NCBI GenBank assembly: GCA_002683585.1
Contig: NYTQ01000066.1
Location: forward strand, 2,526-9,178
DNA length: 6,653 nucleotides
Direction: 5' to 3'
Source: Cryomorphaceae bacterium
Lineage (GTDB): Bacteria > Bacteroidota > Bacteroidia > Flavobacteriales > Crocinitomicaceae
Both the position numbers and the translations under genes were made by a program. The notes under the pieces are model-generated. The model made no database searches. It was not told the origin of the DNA and was given only the letters and a program-made list of their open reading frames with translations. Below are positions 1 through 6,083 of this stretch, in pieces (the first letter of the stretch is position 1; every line of letters starts with the position of its first letter).

Positions 1-763
1 TGAAAAATCTCGTATCATCTTCTTCATAGGAAAGCACGGGGTAATTATAATAGGTCTCAGTAGTAGTATTACCATTAATATCTGTCCAGGTATTGACGCT
101 TGAGTCTCCCACATAAACTCCTGGAACAGGCACACTTCGTTGGGTTCCTGGAGAAATATAACCATAACCAGCAGAAAAACTAATGTTCTTTTTACGGTCT
201 CCATAGGTAAATGTGGCCCAATGGAGGCCACCAAAACCTTGGAAAGACCCTAACCAACCACTTGACCCTAACATTGTTCCAATAGAAAAATTAACTTTCG
301 GATTAGCGGTTGGAAAACTATACTTACCCACTAATACAAAAGGGCTTCCAATCCATGTGGTCATCGCCCCAACACTAAGCTTATCTGTAACTGCAAAATG
401 AACCTCGGGACCATACCAATTAGCCATAGCATAATGATTGCCTTTTTTGACTGGCAAGGCGTTATTGGTAAATGCATATCGGGTTGAAAAGGGACTTTCC
501 TCGAGAAACTCTCCATTTTTTATTTCATCTTGGTTATCAATCAGGGTTATTCTTTTTACTTCTGACTTAAGAATATATATTTTACCTATTGTTTTCGTTT
601 CAATTAGCAACTCCCTTGCATCATCACTTAGAATAATTGCAATATATTTTGTGCCATCATTTTTTTCTATTAAACGCAACGTAGAATCTGTAGATTCAAC
701 CTGACCGTGAATATTAAATGAAATTAAGAATGAGATAAAAATGAGCGTTAAGAGCTTTTTCAT
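1..763 (-). CDS. Exported outer-membrane beta-barrel-like protein of unknown function (3' end outside window)
   Basis: An open frame starts at ATG 763-761 and runs without a stop off the left edge, giving 254 visible residues. Residues 1-20 form a signal peptide (MKKLL, a hydrophobic stretch, then NIHG before Q21), so the product is exported. Residues about 28-76 have the look of a small beta domain common in Bacteroidota envelope proteins: a DGTKY turn, ILSDDARELLIET, GKIYILKSEVKRI. From about residue 92 the chain alternates aromatic and small residues with Gly-rich turns (KKGNHYAMANWYG, VTDKLSVGAM, SAGYGYISPG), as expected of outer-membrane strands. This resembles unnamed porin-like Bacteroidota proteins; no ligand or function can be assigned. 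The start lies 17 bases after the racemase stop, so it is probably the third gene of the tdk unit. The coding frame is clear; the barrel assignment is inference, and the true length is unknown. Confidence 0.8.
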   Translation of the reverse strand, partial: MKKLLTLIFISFLISFNIHGQVESTDSTLRLIEKNDGTKYIAIILSDDARELLIETKTIGKIYILKSEVKRITLIDNQDEIKNGEFLEESPFSTRYAFTNNALPVKKGNHYAMANWYGPEVHFAVTDKLSVGAMTTWIGSPFVLVGKYSFPTANPKVNFSIGTMLGSSGWLGSFQGFGGLHWATFTYGDRKKNISFSAGYGYISPGTQRSVPVPGVYVGDSSVNTWTDINGNTTTETYYNYPVLSYEEDDTRFF

Positions 764-780
764 AAAAGAAATTTAAGATG

Positions 781-3063
781 CTAAGTTACGACATAATTCC
801 GGTGAACCCTCAAAGAAAGAGCAGTTAAAACTTCGTATGGAATTGTATTCAATTGCGCAGAAAAATCAAGAATAGATTGATTTTCACCTATAATTTCTAC
901 TGTATCGCCCTCTTGAAGCTTTAATCCTGTTACATCGACCATTACCATATCCATACATACATTGCCAACTGTCTTACAACTTTTTCCTCCAATAAAAACA
1001 GTCCCTTTACCTTTACCTAAAGATCGTCTGAAGCCATCGGCATAACCCACCGGAACAATTGCAATAGTAGTCTCTTTTTTTGCTATAAATGCTCTATTGT
1101 AGCCTACCGTATCCCCTTTAGAAAGCTGCTTTATTTGCGTAATTTCACTTCGCCACTCAATCACTGGCTCAAGGGCTTTTTTAGCACTTAAATCATTAGC
1201 TACTCCATAAACAACGAGCCCCATTCGAACCATATCTAACGCAGCTTCCGGTTGGTTGATGATCGCTGCAGAATTCGCCATGTGTTTAGTATAGGGGTAT
1301 GAAATATGCTTGCTTAGCATTTCGCATGCCCCAAGGAATATATCCAACTGATGTTTAGTAAAAGAAGGATCTAATTGGTTGTCTGATTCAGCAAAATGAG
1401 AATAAACCCCCTTCAGATGAAGTTCTGGTTGGGAGTGAAGGATATCTATAAAGCTTGGGACCTCAGAAGGCTTAATTCCTAGACGATTCATTCCGGAATC
1501 TATTTTTAGATGTATCGGGAAAGACACTCTATTTTTCAAAATCAAGGTGCGCACCAAATCATCAAGAAGCGTTAATGAAAAAATTGCTGGCTCTAAGTCG
1601 TACTCTATACAATCATGAAAATCATCAGCGCCTGGACTCATGACCAAAATCGGACACTTAACCCCATAATTTCGAAGCTGTACACCTTCATCTGTATATG
1701 CTACGCCCAAATAATCAACACCCAATTCCTCTATAAACACAGCTGTTCTTTTCATTCCTGTCCCATAAGCATTGGCTTTTACCATTACCAAAGTTTTTGT
1801 ATGTTCAGGCAGAAGGTCTTTCAAAGCATGAATGTTTTTCCTTAAGGCACTCAAGTTGACATTAATTTGGGTTCTGTGCTGCTTAAGCTTAAGCAGATGC
1901 GCTATGTTATTCATAGACGACTCTGCATTACCTTTTACTAAAACGACCGCATTATTTAAAGACGCTTCTTCTAGCGTTAATTCATCTGAAAAATGACAAC
2001 TCAAAGGCGCATAGCGTTCCAGTATAGCTGTTATCTCATCCTTGGGAATTGTCATCTCTTTTGGTAACAACAAAACTCTTTTTTTGGACTTAGCAAGTGT
2101 GCTTTGGTACTGGAGTGCCACCTCCAAGGACTCTTTATCCAAGCTATAGGTATCATTAATAACTAGGGAGTCATGAATCCCATCAAAGGTTTCAAGCCGC
2201 ATTGCGACATCTGGAAATTGGATGTCTTCCGGGATAGAGACGTCAAAATAACTTGCTACACCCAAAGCCATTATGGCATTTTCTTCTTTCAGTTGATCTA
2301 TAAAACCCAACGCTGCAAGCGATGATTGAAAGTTCGATGATGATAGCTTTATTACCCCTTTATTTCCTGACCAGAAATCATCAATTTTAGAGTGAAGCTG
2401 AAAAACGGATGTGCAACCTTTTATGAAATTGAAATACTCTGTTTTTTTGCCATTCTTGTCAGAAAAATTTTCGTTATGCTTATCACCTATATGACCAACT
2501 ATAACATGAGTGGGCGCCAACATTTCATTGAATACTTTTCCTTCATCAGGAAGAGAAATTGAAAGCTCAAAAACACCTATTTCTGCAGATGAATGGAGCT
2601 CCAAAATAGAAAGGGCAACACCTAATTTAGAGTTATAGCTCTTTGGAGATTTTACTAGTCGATACTTTAGCTTTAATAAAGACCCAAGCCATTCTTTAAT
2701 TGTCGTCTTACCGTGGGTTCCAATAATCGCAATTATCGGAATCTCAAAATGTAATCTGTGCCATTTCGCAAGCTTCATTAGAGCATCTAACGGCTCACTG
2801 ACAAGTAGATAGACTGCGTCTAAGTGGGCTTTATAAGGCATTTCTTGGACAACAAAGATACGTACCCCTTTTAGATAAGCTTCTTCAATAAATGACGCTC
2901 CATTGCGATATTTACCCTGTAAAGCAAAAAACATTTTACCATCACCTTGTACAAGGGTCCTTGTGTCATAAACGACTTCATTTACGAGTAAAGTATCGTC
3001 TTGAGTACTATCCTCAAGTTCAAAAATTTTTCGGAGCTGACTTATTGTAAGCTGTAGATTCAC
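781..3063 (-). CDS. murF-alr: Bifunctional MurF-type ligase / alanine racemase fusion
   Basis: This 760-residue cytoplasmic fusion combines two peptidoglycan precursor functions. Residues about 1-395 are a Mur ligase: an N-terminal domain (VYDTRT 31-36, FFALQG 45-50), the ATP-binding loop GTHGKTT 115-121, FELSIS 165-170, GDKHNENF 193-200 and VAMRLE 286-291. MurF joins D-Ala-D-Ala to UDP-MurNAc-tripeptide. Residues about 398-760 are a PLP-dependent alanine racemase that makes D-alanine. PLP lysine K429 lies in MVKANAYGTG, K520 and R527 in LKIDSGMNRLG, N597-S598 in HMANSAA, R613 in MVRMG, catalytic Y655 in VGYNRAF, and there is CMDM at 703-706. The racemase half looks fully active. The ligase half is short (I recall about 430-450 residues as usual) and has Tyr210, Ser247 and Ser307 where I expect Lys, Asn and Asn, so its activity is doubtful. 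The start is GTG, overlapping the tdk stop as GTGA; MNLQLTISQL fits the normal family N-terminus. Confidence 0.93.
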   Translation of the reverse strand: MNLQLTISQLRKIFELEDSTQDDTLLVNEVVYDTRTLVQGDGKMFFALQGKYRNGASFIEEAYLKGVRIFVVQEMPYKAHLDAVYLLVSEPLDALMKLAKWHRLHFEIPIIAIIGTHGKTTIKEWLGSLLKLKYRLVKSPKSYNSKLGVALSILELHSSAEIGVFELSISLPDEGKVFNEMLAPTHVIVGHIGDKHNENFSDKNGKKTEYFNFIKGCTSVFQLHSKIDDFWSGNKGVIKLSSSNFQSSLAALGFIDQLKEENAIMALGVASYFDVSIPEDIQFPDVAMRLETFDGIHDSLVINDTYSLDKESLEVALQYQSTLAKSKKRVLLLPKEMTIPKDEITAILERYAPLSCHFSDELTLEEASLNNAVVLVKGNAESSMNNIAHLLKLKQHRTQINVNLSALRKNIHALKDLLPEHTKTLVMVKANAYGTGMKRTAVFIEELGVDYLGVAYTDEGVQLRNYGVKCPILVMSPGADDFHDCIEYDLEPAIFSLTLLDDLVRTLILKNRVSFPIHLKIDSGMNRLGIKPSEVPSFIDILHSQPELHLKGVYSHFAESDNQLDPSFTKHQLDIFLGACEMLSKHISYPYTKHMANSAAIINQPEAALDMVRMGLVVYGVANDLSAKKALEPVIEWRSEITQIKQLSKGDTVGYNRAFIAKKETTIAIVPVGYADGFRRSLGKGKGTVFIGGKSCKTVGNVCMDMVMVDVTGLKLQEGDTVEIIGENQSILDFSAQLNTIPYEVLTALSLRVHRNYVVT
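3060..3063 (-). other. GTGA stop-start overlap coupling tdk to murF-alr
   Basis: On the minus strand the bases read GTGA: GTG (3063-3061) is the start of the MurF-racemase fusion and TGA (3062-3060) is the tdk stop. No Shine-Dalgarno sequence is visible in the bases before the GTG. Four-base overlaps of this kind usually mean that a ribosome finishing the first gene reinitiates on the second. This would explain how a weak GTG start without a leader signal is used. Coupling itself is inference. Confidence 0.75.
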
Positions 3064-3635
3064 GATGAAGATTTGTTAAAGCATGACCTGCAAAGTGGAC
3101 GGTATTCTTCAACTGCACCGAGCATTACCTGATCGGTATCAGCCACTAACCTATTTGAAAATTGAGCCAAGTTACCGCATGATACACATATAGCATGGAC
3201 CTTAGAAACATATTCTGCAGATGCTAGCAGAGCAGGCATTGGACCAAAGGGGGTGCCTGTATAATCCATATCCAAACCAGCAAGAATCACTCTAATTCCA
3301 CGTCCGGCAAGCTCAGAAGCAACCTCAACAAGCTGATCATCAAAAAACTGTGCTTCATCTATGGCTACAACCTTTTGATTCTTAACAGTGTCTAGTATTT
3401 CCTTCGAGCTTGAAACGAGCACCGCATTAAACTCAGTGCCTCTATGGCTAACCACATTTTTCTCACTGTATCTTATATCCACGGATGGCTTGAATAAAAT
3501 TAAATCTTGCTTTGCAAATTCTGCGCGTCTCAGCCTACGTATAAGCTCTTCTGTTTTACCAGAAAACATCGAACCACAAATAACTTCAATCCAACCGTTG
3601 GATCTATTTTGAATTGGAAATTGCTCTAAAAACAT
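3060..3635 (-). CDS. tdk: Thymidine kinase, type II (zinc-containing)
   Basis: This 191-residue cytosolic enzyme phosphorylates thymidine to dTMP with ATP in pyrimidine salvage. Residues 21-28 are the P-loop GSMFSGKT. AIDEAQFF (91-98) is the Walker B segment, with E94 the likely catalytic base. LDMDYTGTPFGPM (121-133) is the substrate-covering lasso region. Cys150, Cys153, Cys182 and Cys185 form the two CxxC pairs of the structural zinc site. Length and motif order match the bacterial TK1-like family, with no sign of truncation. The ATG at 3635 is the natural start: it is the first gene after a 161-base divergent gap, and only about 14 residues precede the first core strand. It is probably the promoter-proximal gene of the unit with murF-alr and the barrel-like gene. 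Confidence 0.96.
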   Translation of the reverse strand: MFLEQFPIQNRSNGWIEVICGSMFSGKTEELIRRLRRAEFAKQDLILFKPSVDIRYSEKNVVSHRGTEFNAVLVSSSKEILDTVKNQKVVAIDEAQFFDDQLVEVASELAGRGIRVILAGLDMDYTGTPFGPMPALLASAEYVSKVHAICVSCGNLAQFSNRLVADTDQVMLGAVEEYRPLCRSCFNKSSS

Positions 3636-3673
3636 TGACGTTTATTTAATCTATTCGGCTACTGCTCAAAACG

Positions 3674-3704
3674 CAAATATCGTAACCCTTAGATAAGGAA
3701 CAAG
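3674..3704 (-). promoter_or_regulatory. Candidate Bacteroidota-type promoter for the tdk unit
   Basis: Read on the minus strand, CTTG (3704-3701) is followed by a 19-base spacer and then GATATTTG (3681-3674). This matches the Bacteroidota sigma factor pattern TTG, about 17-23 bases, TAnnTTTG, with one mismatch in the first base of the -7 box. It lies about 40 bases upstream of the tdk ATG, leaving a short AT-rich leader with no Shine-Dalgarno sequence. The fit is good, but such short patterns arise by chance in AT-rich DNA. I saw no equally good promoter for the divergent peptidase gene in the same gap. Confidence 0.45.
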
Positions 3705-3796
3705 ATAATAACTTTTAGACAAATAAAGGACTTGTATGAATTCAAAAAGAAAGACAATTTAATGTAAATTAGACGAAATTTATTTTCATTTAAAGA

Positions 3797-5086
3797 ATGA
3801 ATAAGTTCCTATCTATATTTTGTCTTTTATTAGCATTTCAGCTAAATGCGCAAGATGATTTTGATTATAAGCAATTTACAAAAGTCCTCTGTGCTCCGGA
3901 ATTTCATGGAAGAGGATATGTACAAGGTGGAGATTCAATAGCGGCAGCATATATTGCAAGGAACTATGCGGATATGGGAATAAGGCCTGTTTCGGACAAT
4001 TATTACCAATCTTTTAGCTTCAACGTAAACACCTTTCCAAGTAGCTGTGATGTTCTATTTTCGGGACAAAACCTCATTCCAGGAAAGGATTATTTAGTCG
4101 CAGCTGCATCCTCGGGAACATGTGAAAAAACTCCATGTCGTCCAAAATTATTTTATTCCAAATTTGTTACTGGAGAAGAATTTTTAGAGAAGATTAGTAA
4201 AAGAAATATAGAGGGGCTTGGTGCAAAAGAAAATGACATTCTTATTGTTAAGAACTTAAATTATTCTTTGGACAGTAGTAGAAAAATCAGCTACCTCATC
4301 AACCAATATGCGCAATTTCAACCGATTATAGAGCTGGTAAACAAAAAATTCACTTGGTCAGTGAGTCCTGTAGTATATGGCTCAATTTATCTTCAGATAC
4401 AATCTTCTTCACTAGTAAATCAAAAAGATGGCGCAGAGATTAGCATAAATATTCATAATCGTTTTTTAAACAACCATACAGCGCGAAATGTAATTGGTAT
4501 TATTGAAGCACGGAAAAAAGCAAAATCAACCATCATGCTCACCGCTCATTATGATCATTTGGGACGACTCGGTTCAGAAACCTTTTTCCCAGGTGGGAAT
4601 GATAATGCAAGCGGGGTTGCAATGATGCTATCCGTCGCTGAAAAGTTTAAAAAGAAACCCTTGAGAAATACCAACGTACTGATCGTTGCCTTTGCCGGTG
4701 AGGAAATTGGACTTTTAGGATCGAAATACCTTTCTGAGCATCCAGTCATACCTCTAGATAAGATGAAATTTCAGCTAAACATGGATATCATGGGTAGCGG
4801 AGAAAAAGGAATTACCGCAGTAAATGGACGGATCTTTAAAAAAGAATTCAAAAAACTTCAAAAACTAAATAAAAAATTGACAGCTGTTCCCGCTGTTAAA
4901 GCCCGTGGGAAATCAGCAAATTCAGACCACCATCATTTTACTGAAAAAGGCATACCTGGATTTTTCATCTACACCATGGGTTATAATCAAAACTACCATG
5001 ATATCTATGATACCTATGAAGCTTTAAGTTTTTCATCATTCGAAGGGCTTTCAGCACTGTTTGAGTTATTTGTACGCAAACTATGA
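3797..5086 (+). CDS. Exported M28-family zinc metallopeptidase
   Basis: This 429-residue protein is exported: residues 1-18 form a signal peptide (MNKFLSIFCLLLAFQLNA, then Q19). The mature N-terminal part (about 25-75) has the APEFHGRGYV and AAAYIARNYADMGI segments seen in Bacteroidota M28 peptidases. A middle beta-rich insert (about 80-225) sits where some M28 enzymes carry a PA-like domain. The catalytic domain (about 228-429) keeps all five expected zinc ligands plus the base: H251 and D253 in TAHYDHLG, bridging D269 in GGNDNASG, E302-E303 in FAGEEIGLLGS, D330 in LNMDIMG, and H401 in YHDIYDTYE. It should be an active aminopeptidase-like hydrolase in the periplasm or outside the cell; the substrate is unknown. 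It ends directly after the catalytic domain, with no type IX secretion tail. It stands alone on the plus strand, and its stop overlaps the opposing gene by 6 bases. Confidence 0.92.
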   Translation: MNKFLSIFCLLLAFQLNAQDDFDYKQFTKVLCAPEFHGRGYVQGGDSIAAAYIARNYADMGIRPVSDNYYQSFSFNVNTFPSSCDVLFSGQNLIPGKDYLVAAASSGTCEKTPCRPKLFYSKFVTGEEFLEKISKRNIEGLGAKENDILIVKNLNYSLDSSRKISYLINQYAQFQPIIELVNKKFTWSVSPVVYGSIYLQIQSSSLVNQKDGAEISINIHNRFLNNHTARNVIGIIEARKKAKSTIMLTAHYDHLGRLGSETFFPGGNDNASGVAMMLSVAEKFKKKPLRNTNVLIVAFAGEEIGLLGSKYLSEHPVIPLDKMKFQLNMDIMGSGEKGITAVNGRIFKKEFKKLQKLNKKLTAVPAVKARGKSANSDHHHFTEKGIPGFFIYTMGYNQNYHDIYDTYEALSFSSFEGLSALFELFVRKL

Positions 5087-5443
5087 TTTCCCCGACTGAG
5101 CAAGTCCAATAGATTGAATAATAAGAAGAATAACACAAAGCACTACAGCATGGACTACTTGAATCCAAGGAGCATCGTTCATAACTAGAATAAGCTCAAA
5201 AGTCAAGAAAGCTAGAAACTGCATGACGGTCATAATCATAAAGTTTACAACGAACCTTTTTGGATTGTTCTGAACTCCGATATGAACAAATAACCACGAG
5301 CAGGTAAAAAGAACCAACAAGAAAACCGAATTCAAAACATTTTCAGACTGTGAAAGCGATGGAAGTGAGGCTTGTGTTACCAAAAAGGCGATAAAATGAG
5401 CTGCATATATAAAAAGTAAGCCTTTAAACCTTTTACGAATCAT
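5081..5443 (-). CDS. Small four-helix membrane protein in the AtpI position
   Basis: This 120-residue protein is nearly all membrane. Four hydrophobic helices lie at about 8-24, 37-56, 64-88 and 93-115, with a basic N-terminus (MIRKRFKG) and a short polar tail. It has no recognisable catalytic motif. Its ATG lies inside the end of atpZ (11-base overlap). In related genomes, as I recall, an unnamed protein of this size and topology sits between atpZ and atpB, which suggests an AtpI-like helper for assembly of the rotor ring or for ion supply to F-type ATP synthase. That role rests on position and topology, not on sequence motifs. It is the last gene of its run: its TAG stop overlaps the TGA of the convergent peptidase gene, and no hairpin terminator is visible there. 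Confidence 0.78.
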   Translation of the reverse strand: MIRKRFKGLLFIYAAHFIAFLVTQASLPSLSQSENVLNSVFLLVLFTCSWLFVHIGVQNNPKRFVVNFMIMTVMQFLAFLTFELILVMNDAPWIQVVHAVVLCVILLIIQSIGLAQSGKS

Positions 5444-5672
5444 CGTCTTTATTCATTTTGATTACTTCTCTTATAACTAGTGTAAGAGAACCGATCACCC
5501 CTGATAAAGATAAAGCGACAGTGAACCAAGGAGTCGACATTTCATAACGCTCATCTAAGAACATCCCGCCCCAGGTAAAAGCATAAATGATCAAACCCAT
5601 TTGAATGCCTAAACTTGAAAACTTTACATACTTGTTCGCTTTCCGCTTAAGCGAAGGCTTGTTATTCTTCAT
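5433..5672 (-). CDS. atpZ: AtpZ/AtpI family protein linked to F-type ATP synthase
   Basis: This is a 79-residue inner-membrane protein with a Lys-rich N-terminus (MKNNKPSLKRKANKYVK), a first helix at about 19-38 (LGIQMGLIIYAFTWGGMFLD), a short DERYEMSTP loop, and a second helix at about 48-68 (WFTVALSLSGVIGSLTLVI), then a charged tail. GGMFLDE after the first helix and PWFT at the start of the second are the family signature. AtpZ proteins are encoded at the head of atp operons; in alkaliphilic Bacillus, AtpZ with AtpI has been linked to divalent cation movement and ATP synthase function. Here it overlaps both neighbours by 11 bases, upstream the bactofilin and downstream the four-helix protein, so translation is likely coupled. 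The ATP synthase genes themselves do not follow within the window. Confidence 0.88.
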   Translation of the reverse strand: MKNNKPSLKRKANKYVKFSSLGIQMGLIIYAFTWGGMFLDERYEMSTPWFTVALSLSGVIGSLTLVIREVIKMNKDDDS

Positions 5673-6075
5673 TCAACTCTAATTCGGATACGTCGCTCAT
5701 GTCAGGCAAAGCAGATGACATTTTACACGTTCCTTCAAAGAATGATCCTTCATCAATCTTTAGCTTAAGTGTTTCGATATTTCCATGAATTCTTGAAGTC
5801 TCTTTCAAGGTTAGTAAGTCTTCAACTTTTAATTCTCCATCAATTTTACCATGAATCTCACAGGTCAGACAATTTAGATTTCCTTTAACGCGACCTGAAC
5901 TACCGATGGTTACCTTACCCTTGCAGGCTATATTTCCATGGATTTCTCCTTCGATATGAATATTATTATCGGTGACGATGTCGCCTAGCAGCTTTGTTCC
6001 TGCAATAATTAAATTCGTTTCTTGTGTATGTGAATTTGTCATAGTTGTATTTTCTATTTCTTTCCGCTTAAACAT
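5662..6075 (-). CDS. Bactofilin (polymer-forming cytoskeletal protein)
   Basis: This 137-residue protein should polymerise into non-nucleotide filaments on the inner face of the cytoplasmic membrane and organise envelope or cell-shape machinery. Residues about 22-118 are the beta-helical core, built from 16-18-residue rungs with a GxI(x)G pattern: IEGEIHGNI, VTIGSSGRVKGNL, CEIHGKIDGEL, LKETSRIHGNI and IDEGSFFEGTC. The tail (121-137) is short and acidic. The ATG at 6075 is chosen because MFKRKE resembles the basic start typical of Bacteroidota bactofilins and lies only 8 bases after the upstream stop; Met12 is a possible alternative. The core contains four Cys residues (51, 69, 72, 117) and no transmembrane segment. 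Its position between a gliding/secretion gene and ATP synthase helper genes is a conserved-looking arrangement, but no functional link is proven. Confidence 0.93.
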   Translation of the reverse strand: MFKRKEIENTTMTNSHTQETNLIIAGTKLLGDIVTDNNIHIEGEIHGNIACKGKVTIGSSGRVKGNLNCLTCEIHGKIDGELKVEDLLTLKETSRIHGNIETLKLKIDEGSFFEGTCKMSSALPDMSDVSELELNEE

Positions 6076-6083
6076 GGTTCAAT

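Noticed and set aside
1615..1845. Plus-strand open frame inside the racemase region
   Set aside because: It lies entirely opposite conserved racemase codons, and its product is Cys/His/Phe-rich with no domain pattern; it is a shadow of the real gene. The plus-strand frames at 213-401, 438-704, 3388-3612 and 5972-6226 and the minus-strand frames at 4555-4749 and 4965-5168 are rejected for the same reason.
3709..3716. TAACTTTT as a -7 box for the plus-strand peptidase gene
   Set aside because: It lacks the final G and has no TTG at the right distance upstream; a promoter must exist in 3636-3796, but I cannot place it.
5635..5655. Inverted repeat TTCGCT ... AGCGAA with an inner CGCTTAAGCG palindrome
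   Set aside because: It falls in the lysine-rich start of atpZ, is short, has no T-run, and the codons are explained by the protein (SLKRKANK). Too weak to call a regulatory hairpin.
5639..6070. Repeated 12-mer TTAAGCGGAAAG (minus strand) in bactofilin and atpZ
   Set aside because: Both copies encode a KRK tract near a protein start in the same frame; chance or shared basic N-termini explain it, with no further similarity around them.
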